Shown here in pieces: positions 34,496 to 42,992 of a DNA stretch of 64,000 bases. The DNA comes from Flagellatimonas centrodinii (GTDB lineage Bacteria; Pseudomonadota; Gammaproteobacteria; Nevskiales; Nevskiaceae): assembly GCF_016918765.2 (NCBI RefSeq), contig NZ_CP092104.1, positions 1,302,001-1,366,000 on the forward strand. The letters are read 5' to 3'. The first letter of the stretch is position 1; each line of letters starts with the position of its first letter. Position numbers and translations under genes: made by a program. The notes beneath the pieces are model-generated. The model was not told the origin of the DNA. It was given only the letters and a program-made list of their open reading frames with translations, and made no database searches.

Positions 34496-35599
34496 TCATG
34501 CATCCCGGGCGTTCAGATAGGCATGCTCGCTGATGCGGGTGGTCTGCATCACCTGCTGGCGGAAGGCATCGTAGGAAGCAAACACCCGGCCGGTGAACGC
34601 ATCCGCTTCGGCCGCCTCGCGGATCACCGTTTCCGAGGTCTCGCGCAACGCGGCCAACACATCGTCGGGGAAGGCCAGCACGGTCACCCCGTGTTCCTCG
34701 ACCAGGGTCTTGAGCGCCGCCTGGTTGCGGGCAGTCATCTCCGCCAGCATGGTGTGCGAGGTGGATTCGCAGGCGGTGGCGACGATGCTCTTCAGGTCAT
34801 CCGGCAGCGCGGCCCAGGCATCGGCGTTGACGATGGCTTCGAGGCAGGCGCCGGGCTCATGCCAGCCCGGGTAGTAATAGTAGGGCGCCGCCTTGTGGAG
34901 ACCGAAGGCGAGATCGTTGTAGGGCCCCACCCACTCGGTGGCGTCGATGGTGCCGTTCGACAACGCCGTGAACAGTTCGCCGCCGGGAATGTTGACCGTG
35001 GTGACCCCCAGGCGGTCGAGGACTTCACCGCCCATCCCTGGCATGCGCATCTTCAGGTTCTTGAGGTCGGCGACAGACTCGATCCGCTTGCGGAACCAGC
35101 CGCCCATCTGGGTGCCGGTGTTGCCGGCATCGAAGGGCACCAGATTGAAGGGCGCGTAGAGTTCGCGCCACAACTCCATACCGCCGCCGTAATAGAGCCA
35201 GGCATTCATTTCCTGTGCGGTGAAGCCGAACGGCACGCTGCAGAAGAAGGGGGCGGCGGGGGCCTTGCCCTTCCAGTAGTAGGCGCCGCCATGGCCCATC
35301 TGCGCGCTGCCCCGCGAGACCGCATCGAACACTTCCAGCGCTGGCACCCGCTCGCCGGCACCATAGACGGTGACGGTGAGGCGCCCGCCCGACATCTGGG
35401 TGATGCGCTCTGCCAGCCGGTTGGCGCCGGTGCCCAGGCCGGGGAAGTTCTTCGGCCAGGTGGTATACATGCGCCAGTCGATTCGTTGCGCCTTGTCGCT
35501 GGCGGCGGCGGTCGCGCAGTCGCTCTGGGCGGAGGGCTTGCACCCGGCCAGCGCGGCGCCTCCGGCGGCCAGTCCCAGCAGCATGTCTCGGCGTTTCAT
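34496..35599 (-). CDS. TRAP transporter solute-binding protein, TakP-like
   Basis: 367 residues from ATG 35599; the frame extends 13 codons upstream without signal sequence. The N terminus KRRDMLLGLAAGGAALAGC combines a twin-arginine-type start with a lipobox (LAGC), so it is probably a lipoprotein, perhaps Tat-exported. The DctP fold is clear: RIDWRMYTTWPKNFPGLG, GAYYWKGKAPAAPFF, ATEWVGPYNDLAFGL. The GAYYWKGK and WVGPYND segments are those of the TakP group that binds 2-oxo acids. No DctQ/DctM membrane genes lie nearby, so it is orphaned. Ligand assignment is inferred. Confidence 0.9.
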   Translation of the reverse strand: MKRRDMLLGLAAGGAALAGCKPSAQSDCATAAASDKAQRIDWRMYTTWPKNFPGLGTGANRLAERITQMSGGRLTVTVYGAGERVPALEVFDAVSRGSAQMGHGGAYYWKGKAPAAPFFCSVPFGFTAQEMNAWLYYGGGMELWRELYAPFNLVPFDAGNTGTQMGGWFRKRIESVADLKNLKMRMPGMGGEVLDRLGVTTVNIPGGELFTALSNGTIDATEWVGPYNDLAFGLHKAAPYYYYPGWHEPGACLEAIVNADAWAALPDDLKSIVATACESTSHTMLAEMTARNQAALKTLVEEHGVTVLAFPDDVLAALRETSETVIREAAEADAFTGRVFASYDAFRQQVMQTTRISEHAYLNARDA

Positions 35600-35684
35600 G
35601 GAATCGCGTCTCCCCTCGGCTTTAGGTCTTGTCGGCATTCATGCCGCGCAAAGGGTACACCGGCGGTGGGGCCGATCGTCCAGA

Positions 35685-35714
35685 CATAAAGAAGGCCCGG
35701 TCGCTGACCGGGCC
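35685..35714 (-). terminator. Leftward intrinsic terminator in a divergent intergenic region
   Basis: GGCCCGGTCAGCGACCGGGC-C read on the minus strand, followed by TTCTTTAT. It has a 7-base GC stem with 7-base loop. It lies upstream of the TRAP gene start (35599) and downstream of no annotated minus-strand gene, because dtd at 35850 is on the plus strand. It may end a small leftward RNA. Confidence 0.5.
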
Positions 35715-35776
35715 AAAGGGAGGAAGTAAAACCATGTGCCGGAACCGAAGCGGCCATTGGCCAATCGTTCAATTCT

Positions 35777-35801
35777 GGCCGGTCGAGTGTAGCGACCGGC
35801 C
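35777..35801. other. Second hairpin in the TRAP/dtd gap
   Basis: GGCCGGTCG, loop AGTGTAG, CGACCGGCC: a perfect 9-base stem about 50 bases before the dtd start. It resembles the stem at 35694-35714 in sequence. No T-run on either side. Confidence 0.5.
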
Positions 35802-35849
35802 TGCGTGCGGGATGTGGCCGGAGGCGATGGCCGGTGTAGGAGATTGCCG

Positions 35850-36287
35850 ATGATCGGCCTGATCCAGCGGGTGCGGTCGGCTGCGGTCGAGGTCGCGGGC
35901 GAGACGGTGGGGGCCATCGACCAGGGCCTGTTGGTGCTGGTGGGCGTGCAGCCGGCCGACGACGCCGGGCGGGCGGCGCGGCTGCTCGAACGGCTGCTGA
36001 GCTATCGCGTCTTCGAAGATGCGGCCGGACGCATGAACCTGGCGTTGCGCGACATCGGCGGCGGGCTGCTGCTGGTGCCACAGTTCACACTGGCGGCCGA
36101 CACCCGGCGCGGGACCCGGCCCGGCTTTTCCACCGCCGCGCCGCCGGCGCTGGCCCGGCATCTGTTCGGCGAACTGCTGGATCGGGCCCGGGCGCAACAC
36201 CCGGTGGTGGCAGCGGGCCGGTTCGGGGCCGACATGCAGGTGAACCTGGTCAACGACGGACCGGTCACCTTCTGGCTGGAAGCCTGA
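35850..36287 (+). CDS. dtd: D-aminoacyl-tRNA deacylase
   Basis: 145 residues, normal Dtd length. [16 protein letters not shown] at the N terminus, [12 protein letters not shown] with the SQFT-like loop (here PQFT) and [22 protein letters not shown] with the Gly-cis-Pro-type region are the active-site segments. It removes D-amino acids from mischarged tRNAs. The ATG at 35850 has TAGGAG upstream; a longer frame lacks homology. The usual serine of SQFT is replaced by proline here, a small deviation worth checking. It precedes the his genes on the same strand. Confidence 0.93.
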   Translation: MIGLIQRVRSAAVEVAGETVGAIDQGLLVLVGVQPADDAGRAARLLERLLSYRVFEDAAGRMNLALRDIGGGLLLVPQFTLAADTRRGTRPGFSTAAPPALARHLFGELLDRARAQHPVVAAGRFGADMQVNLVNDGPVTFWLEA

Positions 36288-36334
36288 ACAGCACCGGCCG
36301 GCGCCCCGGAGCCACCGGCAAACGTTCGCCCGGC

Positions 36335-36362
36335 TTGCGTTTGAAGGCCTGCGGAGTATCCT
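36335..36362 (+). promoter_or_regulatory. Candidate sigma-70 promoter of the his-tat cluster
   Basis: TTGCGT (36335-36340), 16 bases, TATCCT (36357-36362), then the hisB start 28 bases on. It lies in the 103-base gap after dtd. Supported by box similarity only. Confidence 0.4.
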
Positions 36363-36390
36363 ACGCGGCTTCCTGACAGCCCCCGGGCCC

Positions 36391-36984
36391 ATGTCCGCTC
36401 GTATCGCCAGTCTCAGCCGCAACACGCTGGAAACCCGCATCGAGGTTGAAATCAACCTCGATGGCAGCGGTGCTGCCCGTCTGGATACCGGGATCCCGTT
36501 CCTAGACCACATGCTGGATCAGGTGGCCCGGCACGGGCTGGTCGACCTGACGGTGACAGCCAAGGGCGACCGTCACATCGACGACCATCACACGGTCGAG
36601 GACATCGGCATCACCCTCGGCCAGGCGTTTGCGCAGGCCATCGGCGACAAGAAAGGTCTGGTGCGCTATGGCCACGCTTATGTGCCCCTCGACGAAGCAC
36701 TGTCCCGCGTGGTGCTCGACCTTTCGGGCCGCCCCGGTCTGGAGTGGTTCGTCGACTTCACCCGTGCACGCATCGGTAATTTCGATGTCGACCTGTTCCG
36801 CGAGTTCTTCCAGGGCTTCGTCAACCACGCGCAGGTGACCCTGCACGTCGATGCCCTGCGCGGTCGCAACAGCCATCACATCGCCGAGACGGTGTTCAAG
36901 GCGTTCGGCCGTGCCCTGCGCATGGCGGCCGCGCCCGACCCGCGCGCCGGCGGCGCGATGCCGTCCACCAAGGGCGTGCTGTAA
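36391..36984 (+). CDS. hisB: Imidazoleglycerol-phosphate dehydratase
   Basis: 197 residues, the monofunctional dehydratase without the N-terminal phosphatase of the enteric fusion. [32 protein letters not shown] and [19 protein letters not shown] carry the metal-binding histidines and acids. It performs the sixth step of histidine synthesis. First his gene of a plus-strand set followed by hisH, hisA, hisF and hisE; hisG, hisD, hisC and hisI are not in the window. Confidence 0.97.
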   Translation: MSARIASLSRNTLETRIEVEINLDGSGAARLDTGIPFLDHMLDQVARHGLVDLTVTAKGDRHIDDHHTVEDIGITLGQAFAQAIGDKKGLVRYGHAYVPLDEALSRVVLDLSGRPGLEWFVDFTRARIGNFDVDLFREFFQGFVNHAQVTLHVDALRGRNSHHIAETVFKAFGRALRMAAAPDPRAGGAMPSTKGVL

Positions 36985-37018
36985 GCCGCTCGGATCGGGT
37001 TTCCCCAGGATTCATCTT

Positions 37019-37657
37019 ATGGCGGCCATTGGCGTCATCGACTACGGCATGGGCAACCTGCACTCGCTTGGCAAGGCGCTGGAGCGGGTCTGCAGTGCGA
37101 CCCGGGTGGAGGTGTCATACGACCCCGAGGTCCTGCTCAAGTGCGACCGGCTGGTGCTCCCCGGCGTCGGGGGCGTGCGCAGCTGCATGAACGAGCTGCG
37201 GCGGCTGGAACTCAATGATCTGGTGCTGGAGGCGGCGGCCACCAAGCCGTTGCTGGGCATTTGCCTCGGCATGCAGGTGATGATGGACCGCAGCGAGGAG
37301 AACGGCGGGGTCGACGCCCTCGGATTGTTCCCGGGCGAGGTGGTGCGCTTCCCCGACCCGCCCGCCGACACCGCGTATGAACGCCTGAAGGTGCCGCACA
37401 TGGGCTGGAACCGGGTGCGCCAGACGCAACCGCATCCGATCTGGGACGGCGTTCCCGATGACAGCTGGTTCTACTTCGTCCACAGCTACCACGCGCGGTT
37501 GAAGAACCCGGCGCATGCGCTGGGCACCACCGACTACATCCATGAATTTCCGTCGGCGCTGGCGCGCGACAATATTGTCGCCTTCCAGTTTCACCCCGAG
37601 AAGAGTCAGGCGATGGGCATGGCATTGCTGTCGAACTTCGTGACCTGGTCGCCATGA
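37019..37657 (+). CDS. hisH: Imidazole glycerol phosphate synthase, glutaminase subunit
   Basis: 212 residues from ATG 37019; the longer frame upstream overlaps hisB and has no homology. Class I glutamine amidotransferase: nucleophile in GICLGMQVMM (Cys of the elbow), and His-Glu in FQFHPEKSQ. PHMGWNRV and YFVHSYH are HisH-specific segments. It provides ammonia to HisF, which lies two genes downstream. Confidence 0.96.
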   Translation: MAAIGVIDYGMGNLHSLGKALERVCSATRVEVSYDPEVLLKCDRLVLPGVGGVRSCMNELRRLELNDLVLEAAATKPLLGICLGMQVMMDRSEENGGVDALGLFPGEVVRFPDPPADTAYERLKVPHMGWNRVRQTQPHPIWDGVPDDSWFYFVHSYHARLKNPAHALGTTDYIHEFPSALARDNIVAFQFHPEKSQAMGMALLSNFVTWSP

Positions 37658-37814
37658 CCTGCCACGACCGGCTTGCGCTGGCCTGCTCGCTGGGGCACGC
37701 TTGCGTCTCGTCAGGCCCTGACCGCTGACTCCTGCACCGACGACCGAAACGGGCGTTTGAGAACGCCCCCGAACCGCCTCCCCATTTCTCACCCGACTGC
37801 TGCCTGCTCAGCTC

Positions 37815-38546
37815 ATGCTGCTCATCCCTGCGATTGACCTCAAAAATGGCCAGTGCGTCCGCCTGCGCCAAGGCCGGATGGACGATGTCACTGTCTTTTC
37901 CGATGACCCCGTGAGCATGGCCCAGCGCTGGGTCGACGAGGGGGCCGAACGTCTTCATGTCGTCGACCTCGACGGTGCGCTCAAGGGGCAGCCGCTCAAC
38001 CTCAAGGTGGTGGAGGCGATCACCTCCGCGATCAACATTCCAGTGCAGGTCGGCGGCGGCATCCGCGATGAGGAAACCGTGCAGCGGTACCTCGACGCCG
38101 GGGTGCAGTACGTCATCATCGGCACCAAGGCGGTCAACGCGCCGCACTTCCTGCACGACCTCTGCATCGAGTACCCGCGGCACATCATCGTCAGCCTCGA
38201 TGCCAAGGACGGACGTGTGGCCCTCAACGGCTGGACCAAGATCACCGGTCACGACGTGGTGGAGACCGCTCAGCACTGCGAGCGCGACGGCGTCGAGGCG
38301 ATCATCTACACCGACATCGGCCGCGACGGCATGATGGGCGGTTTCAACGACGAAGCTACCGGGCACCTTGCCCGCAGCCTCAATACCCCGGTCTTCGCCA
38401 GCGGCGGCGTGTCGTCGCTGGACGACATCCGCCGGCTCACCACGCTGGAAGGTGACGGTGTCGCCGGGGCGGTGATCGGGCGGGCGCTCTACGAAGGCGG
38501 CTTTACGCTGTCCGAGGCGATCAAGGTCGTTCAGGAAAGCGCCTGA
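37815..38546 (+). CDS. hisA: ProFAR isomerase (HisA)
   Basis: 243-residue beta/alpha-barrel. LIPAIDLKNGQCVRLRQG carries the first catalytic Asp (AIDL), QVGGGIRDEETVQRYL the phosphate-binding glycines, and YTDIGRDGMMGG the second catalytic Asp. FASGGVSSLDDI is the second phosphate site. It isomerises ProFAR to PRFAR. A 157-base gap separates it from hisH, longer than elsewhere in the cluster, without a recognisable element. A 7-base hairpin (38547-38566) follows its stop. Confidence 0.97.
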   Translation: MLLIPAIDLKNGQCVRLRQGRMDDVTVFSDDPVSMAQRWVDEGAERLHVVDLDGALKGQPLNLKVVEAITSAINIPVQVGGGIRDEETVQRYLDAGVQYVIIGTKAVNAPHFLHDLCIEYPRHIIVSLDAKDGRVALNGWTKITGHDVVETAQHCERDGVEAIIYTDIGRDGMMGGFNDEATGHLARSLNTPVFASGGVSSLDDIRRLTTLEGDGVAGAVIGRALYEGGFTLSEAIKVVQESA

Positions 38547-38588
38547 GTGCCGACGCTGTTCGGCACCCCCCACGGGCTCTGATATCCC

Positions 38589-39359
38589 ATGCTTGCCAAA
38601 CGCATCATTCCCTGTCTCGACATTGACCGCGGCCGCGTGGTCAAGGGCGTCAAGTTCGAGGACATTCGCGACGCCGGTGACCCGGTCGAAGTGGCGCACC
38701 GCTATGACCAGCAGGGGGCCGACGAGCTGGTGTTTCTCGACATCACCGCCAGCTCACAGGATCGCCCCACCCTGTTCCAGACGGTCGAAGCGGTCGCCCG
38801 CGAGATCTACATCCCGCTGACCGTGGGCGGCGGCGTGCGCACTTGTGCCGATGTCCGCGCCCTGCTGTCGGCCGGTGCCGACAAGGTCAGCATCAACACC
38901 GCTGCCGTCGAGCGGCCGGAGTTCGTCACCGAGGCCAGTGACCGCTACGGTGTGCAGTGCATCGTGGTGGCGATCGACGCCAAGCGCGTGAACAAGAAGA
39001 AGGAGCCGCCGCGCTGGGAGATCTTCACCCACGGCGGCCGCAAGCCGACCGGGCTGGACGCGGTCGACTGGGCCGCGCGGATGGTGCGCTACGGCGCCGG
39101 CGAGCTGCTGGTGACCAGCATGGACCGCGATGGCACCAAGGCCGGCTATGACCATGAGCTGTTGCGCGCGATCAGCGATGCCGTGACCGTCCCGCTCATC
39201 GCCAGCGGCGGCGTTGGCGCGCTGGAGCATCTCTACGAGGGGCTGACCTATGGCGGCGCCGACGCGGTGCTGGCGGCCAGCATCTTCCACCATGGCACCC
39301 ACACCGTGGGTGAAGCCAAGGCGTATCTGGCCGGCAAGGGTGTCCGCATCCGCCAGTAA
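38589..39359 (+). CDS. hisF: Imidazole glycerol phosphate synthase, cyclase subunit
   Basis: 256 residues, standard His[21 protein letters not shown] holds the first catalytic Asp, [17 protein letters not shown] the first phosphate loop, and [13 protein letters not shown] the second catalytic Asp. [15 protein letters not shown] is the C-terminal phosphate site. It works with HisH to make IGP and AICAR. It is followed by hisE after 69 bases; no hisI gene lies between, unlike the common hisF-hisI-hisE order. Confidence 0.97.
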   Translation: MLAKRIIPCLDIDRGRVVKGVKFEDIRDAGDPVEVAHRYDQQGADELVFLDITASSQDRPTLFQTVEAVAREIYIPLTVGGGVRTCADVRALLSAGADKVSINTAAVERPEFVTEASDRYGVQCIVVAIDAKRVNKKKEPPRWEIFTHGGRKPTGLDAVDWAARMVRYGAGELLVTSMDRDGTKAGYDHELLRAISDAVTVPLIASGGVGALEHLYEGLTYGGADAVLAASIFHHGTHTVGEAKAYLAGKGVRIRQ

Positions 39360-39428
39360 TCCGTACGGGTTCAGCTGCGGTGGCAGGTGTAAGCTGTCGC
39401 CGGACCGTCACCGAGAGGGCATACACTG

Positions 39429-39761
39429 ATGAATCCGGGAGAGGTCCTGAGCGCACTGCAAGGCGTGCTGGAGGACCGCAAGCACGCGCAGGCGGACGAC
39501 TCCTACGTGGCCAGCCTGTACCGCCGCGGCGAGGATGTGATTCTCAAGAAGGTCGGCGAAGAGGCGGCAGAGACCCTGATCGCCGCCAAGAACCCCGACA
39601 CGGGTCTGCTGGTCCATGAAGTGGCGGACCTGTGGTTCCACACCCTGGTGCTGCTGGCCCACAAGGGGCTGCGGGTTGAACAGGTGACCGACGAGCTGGC
39701 GCGTCGGTTCGGTATTTCAGGCCATGCGGAAAAAGCCGCACGGCCGCAGGAGGAGGTGTGA
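39429..39761 (+). CDS. hisE: Phosphoribosyl-ATP pyrophosphatase
   Basis: 110 residues of the MazG-like all-alpha HisE fold. [32 protein letters not shown] and [17 protein letters not shown] carry the metal-binding E-E-x2-E and E-x2-D motifs. It converts PR-ATP to PR-AMP in histidine synthesis. It is separate from HisI (cyclohydrolase), which is not in the window. The stop is directly followed by tatA with AGGAGG overlap, so his and tat genes probably share a transcript. Confidence 0.95.
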   Translation: MNPGEVLSALQGVLEDRKHAQADDSYVASLYRRGEDVILKKVGEEAAETLIAAKNPDTGLLVHEVADLWFHTLVLLAHKGLRVEQVTDELARRFGISGHAEKAARPQEEV

Positions 39762-39762
39762 G

Positions 39763-39993
39763 ATGGGTACTTTCAGTGTCTGGCACTGGTTGATCGTTCT
39801 GGCCATCGTGCTGGTGGTCTTCGGCACCAAGAAGCTGCGCAATGCCGGTGGAGACCTCGGTGCTGCCGTGAAGAATTTCAAGGATTCGGTGAAGGAAGGC
39901 GAGGCCGACGCACCGAAAACGGCCGAGCAGCTGGCGCGCAATCAGACCGACGAGCCCGCCAACGAGGCACAGAAGCACAAGCAGAACAGCTGA
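39763..39993 (+). CDS. tatA: Twin-arginine translocase subunit TatA
   Basis: 76 residues. A short N-terminal helix ([15 protein letters not shown]) is followed by a hinge and the amphipathic helix ([21 protein letters not shown]), then a charged tail. It forms the oligomeric pore element of the Tat system with TatB and TatC downstream. The start at 39763 is preceded by AGGAGG; an in-frame upstream Met at 39724 lies inside hisE. The three tat genes follow each other within 22 bases or overlap. Confidence 0.95.
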   Translation: MGTFSVWHWLIVLAIVLVVFGTKKLRNAGGDLGAAVKNFKDSVKEGEADAPKTAEQLARNQTDEPANEAQKHKQNS

Positions 39994-40014
39994 GCCTGAT
40001 CTCCGGCCCCGACC

Positions 40015-40305
40015 ATGCTCGACATCAGCTTCACCGAACTGACGATCTGTCTGGTCATCGCGCTGATCGTGCTCGGGCCGGAAAAGTTGCCGGCGGTGGC
40101 GCGTGCGGTGGGCCGTTGGACCGGTCAGGCCCGCGGCTACCTGCGCAACCTGTCGGCCGAGCTGGATCGCGAGACCCGGGCCAGCGATCTGCGCAAGCAG
40201 CTTGAAGACGCCAAAAAGCTGCTCAACGAGCAGGAGCGGTCCACTCGGGATGCCGTCAACAAGGTGATGACCGACGTCAAACCGCCGCCTGCAGACAAGC
40301 CATGA
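40015..40305 (+). CDS. tatB: Twin-arginine translocase subunit TatB
   Basis: 96 residues. N-terminal helix with ELTICLVIALIVLGPEKLP, containing the conserved Glu-Leu start and LGPEKLP hinge of TatB. The long amphipathic helix (VARAVGRWTGQARGYLRNLS, ELDRETRASDL) follows. It pairs with TatC in the substrate receptor complex. TGA overlaps the tatC ATG by four bases. Shorter than many TatB proteins, whose acidic tail is variable. Confidence 0.95.
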   Translation: MLDISFTELTICLVIALIVLGPEKLPAVARAVGRWTGQARGYLRNLSAELDRETRASDLRKQLEDAKKLLNEQERSTRDAVNKVMTDVKPPPADKP

Positions 40306-41072
40306 GCGGCGAAACCACCGGGACCGAACAACCGCTGATCGCGCATCTGCTGGAACTGCGCGACCGCTTGCTCAAAATCGTCTGGGGCGTGCTGCTGATA
40401 TTTCTGCCGCTCACCTTCTTCGCCAAGGACCTCTACACCCTGGTGGCGACCCCGCTGATCGCGCTGATGCCCGAGGGCACCAGCATGATTGCCACCGAGG
40501 TCGCATCGCCCTTCTTCGCGCCGATCAAGCTGGCGGGGGTGGCGGCGTTCCTGCTGTCGATGCCCTGGACCTTGTGGCAGATCTGGTCGTTTGTTGCCCC
40601 CGGGCTGTACAAGACCGAGCAGCGGCTGGTCGCGCCGCTGATGCTGTCATCGACCCTGCTGTTCTATTCCGGGGTGGCCTTCGCCTACTTTCTGGTACTG
40701 CCGACGGTGTTCGGGTTCCTCATCGGCATGGCGCCGGAGGGCGTGTCGGTGATGACCGACATCAGCCAGTACCTGAGCTTCGTGCTGACCCTGTTCATCG
40801 CCTTCGGGTTCGCCTTCGAAACCCCGGTGGCGATCGTGCTGCTGGTGCGGACCGGCTTCGTCACGCCGGCCAAACTCAAGAGCGTGCGCGAGTACGTTCT
40901 GGTCGGGGCTTTCGTGCTCGGCGCCATTTTCACGCCACCGGACGTCATCTCGCAGCTGATGCTGGCGGTGCCGGTGTACCTGTTGTACGAGGTCGGTATT
41001 TTCGCCTCGCGCTGGTTCACTCCGGGCATTGCCGAAGTGGAAGCGCAGCAGCGCGAAAACGGCAGTATCTAG
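40302..41072 (+). CDS. tatC: Twin-arginine translocase subunit TatC
   Basis: 256 residues with six membrane helices. LIAHLLELRDRLLK is the conserved cytoplasmic N terminus that recognises the RR motif, FFAPIKLAGVAAFLLSMPWT opens the first periplasmic loop region, and AFGFAFETPVAIVLLVRTG is the helix with the conserved Glu-Thr-Pro. Last of tatABC. Its TAG overlaps the stop of convergent aroE by four bases. Confidence 0.96.
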   Translation: MSGETTGTEQPLIAHLLELRDRLLKIVWGVLLIFLPLTFFAKDLYTLVATPLIALMPEGTSMIATEVASPFFAPIKLAGVAAFLLSMPWTLWQIWSFVAPGLYKTEQRLVAPLMLSSTLLFYSGVAFAYFLVLPTVFGFLIGMAPEGVSVMTDISQYLSFVLTLFIAFGFAFETPVAIVLLVRTGFVTPAKLKSVREYVLVGAFVLGAIFTPPDVISQLMLAVPVYLLYEVGIFASRWFTPGIAEVEAQQRENGSI

Positions 41073-41887
41073 CGGCGGTCGGCCGACCCCCAGGCGGCGC
41101 GCAGACCCGCGGTCGGCGGGCGAATGCCGTGCCAGCGTTCGAAGCTCTCTGCCGCCTGTTCGATGAGCATCCCCAGGCCGTCATGCACCCGGCGCGCGCC
41201 GGCCGCCACCGCCCAGTCGGCAAACGGCGCATGGGCAACGCCGTAGCTGAGATCGTAGGCTTCGGCCCCGGTCGCCAGCAGGCCGTCGGGCAGCCGGGGA
41301 ATGCCGCCGCCGTGACCGGCCGAGGTGGCGTTGATGACCAGGTCGTACTGATCGCCCTTGAGTGCCAGGTGGGTGCGAGGCACCAGCGGCCCCACCGAAC
41401 GGAAGGCGTCCGCCAGCGCCTCCGGCTTCCAGGGGTTGCGATTGGAGACCACCAGTTCAGCGGGGCCGGCCTGCAACAGCGGACCGAGGATGCCGCGCGC
41501 GGCACCGCCCGCACCCAAAACCAGGACCCGACGATCGCGGACGATGATGCCCAGAACCTCGAGGTCGGTGAGCAGCCCGGCGCCGTCGGTATTGTCGCCG
41601 GTCCAGCCGGCGGGCCCCCGGATCAGCGTGTTCACCGCGCCAGCGAGCGCTGCGCGAGGCGTCACCTCGGTACAGAGCGCTGCGACCGCCGCCTTGTGTG
41701 GCAGGGTGACATTGAAGCCGTCCCAGCCCGCGGCAAACAGCGTCGGCACCTGTTCCGCCAGCGCCTCGGGCGCGATATCGAGGGTGCCGTACTGCAGGGC
41801 CAGTCCGGTGTCCTCGGCGAACCGGGCATGGATCAGCGGCGAGCGACTGTGGGCCACGGGATGGCCGATGACCGCAAAGCGCTTCAT
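41069..41887 (-). CDS. aroE: Shikimate dehydrogenase
   Basis: 272 residues. GHPVAHSRSPLIHARF is the shikimate-binding N-terminal motif, NVTLPHKAAV contains the catalytic Lys, and GAGGAARGI is the NADP-binding loop with NRNPWKP behind it. It reduces 3-dehydroshikimate in aromatic amino acid and chorismate synthesis, which also feeds the chorismatase 4 kb away. The start overlaps the hemB stop by four bases, so hemB-aroE form an operon. Confidence 0.95.
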   Translation of the reverse strand: MKRFAVIGHPVAHSRSPLIHARFAEDTGLALQYGTLDIAPEALAEQVPTLFAAGWDGFNVTLPHKAAVAALCTEVTPRAALAGAVNTLIRGPAGWTGDNTDGAGLLTDLEVLGIIVRDRRVLVLGAGGAARGILGPLLQAGPAELVVSNRNPWKPEALADAFRSVGPLVPRTHLALKGDQYDLVINATSAGHGGGIPRLPDGLLATGAEAYDLSYGVAHAPFADWAVAAGARRVHDGLGMLIEQAAESFERWHGIRPPTAGLRAAWGSADRR

Positions 41888-42885
41888 GCCGGTGTGTCCT
41901 GCAGCCAGCGTGCGGCGCGCTCGGCGTAGTAGGAGAAAATGATGTCGCTGCCGGCGCGGTGCAGGCAGGTCAGGGCTTCAAGCAGCACCGCTTTCTCGTC
42001 GAGCATGTCGCGGGCAATGGCGGCATGCAGCATGCTGTATTCGCCACTGACCTGGTAGGCCGCCACCGGTACCGCAAAGCGGTCTTTTACCCGGCGGATG
42101 ATGTCGAGATAGGGCATGCCCGGCTTCACCATGACGATGTCGGCGCCTTCGTCGAGGTCCAGCGCGACCTCGCGCAGGGCTTCGTCGGTGTTGGCGGGGT
42201 CCATCTGGTAGGTCTGCTTGCCGCCCTTGCCCAAGTTGGGGGCGGAGCCCACCGCGTCGCGGAACGGCCCGTAGAAGGCGCTCGCATATTTGGCGGCGTA
42301 CGACAGGATCATGGTCCGGTGCAGGCCGTCGCGTTCCAGCACGCGGCGGATCTCGCCGATGCGGCCGTCCATCATGTCGGAGGGCGCCACCATGTCGGCG
42401 CCGGCACGGGCATACAGCAACGCCTGTTTGCGCAGCACTTCAACGGTGGCATCGTTCTCGATGTACCCCGCCGCATCGAGCAGTCCGTCATGACCGTGAG
42501 TCGTGTAGGGATCGAGCGCGATGTCGACGATCACCCCCAGCGTCGGCGCCGCCTGCTTGACCGCGGCGATCGCGCGGGGCACCAGGCCGTCCGGGTTGAG
42601 CGCTTCCTCGCCACGGTCGCTCTTGCGCGCCTGCGGGATCACCGGGAACAGCGCGATGGCGGGAATCCCCAGGGCCTGCAGGCGCTGGGCGGTGGTCGCC
42701 AGTCCTTCCAACGTCAGCCGTTCGCAGCCGGGCATGCTGTCGATCGGCCCGGCGAGCGCGCCCTCGGCGACGAACAGCGGCTGCACCAGGTGGGCGGCGG
42801 TCAGTCGGGTCTCACGCACCATCGCGCGAATGAAGGGCGCCTGCCGCAGCCGGCGCGGGCGGGTCAGGGGATACGCGCCGGACAT
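41884..42885 (-). CDS. hemB: Delta-aminolevulinic acid dehydratase (porphobilinogen synthase)
   Basis: 333 residues. Schiff-base lysines lie in SYAAKYASAFYGPFRDAVGS and VKPGMPYLDIIR. The metal-site segment reads ALDPYTTHGHDGLLD, without the cysteines of zinc enzymes, so it should be a magnesium-type HemB. It condenses two 5-aminolevulinate molecules to porphobilinogen in haem synthesis. First gene of the hemB-aroE operon. Divergent from the ECF sigma gene, with about 107 bases between starts. Confidence 0.96.
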   Translation of the reverse strand: MSGAYPLTRPRRLRQAPFIRAMVRETRLTAAHLVQPLFVAEGALAGPIDSMPGCERLTLEGLATTAQRLQALGIPAIALFPVIPQARKSDRGEEALNPDGLVPRAIAAVKQAAPTLGVIVDIALDPYTTHGHDGLLDAAGYIENDATVEVLRKQALLYARAGADMVAPSDMMDGRIGEIRRVLERDGLHRTMILSYAAKYASAFYGPFRDAVGSAPNLGKGGKQTYQMDPANTDEALREVALDLDEGADIVMVKPGMPYLDIIRRVKDRFAVPVAAYQVSGEYSMLHAAIARDMLDEKAVLLEALTCLHRAGSDIIFSYYAERAARWLQDTPA

Positions 42886-42992
42886 GGGAGCACTCCTGCA
42901 GGTCGGGGTTGGGGAATCGGGTCGGGGTTCATCATGATAGCGAGGTACGGGCAGGTGCCGGACCGCTGCGATGTTGGGCTATAGTGCCAGCC

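Noticed and set aside
35715-35852. 39-codon plus-strand frame MCRNRSGHW with GGAGG upstream, possible leader peptide of dtd
   Set aside because: The ribosome site is good, but the frame crosses the 35777-35801 hairpin and shows no amino-acid run of a known attenuator; not enough support.
41884-42885. Zinc-type HemB
   Set aside because: The metal-site segment lacks the cysteines of zinc enzymes and reads DPYTTHGHDG, so a Mg-type assignment is better.
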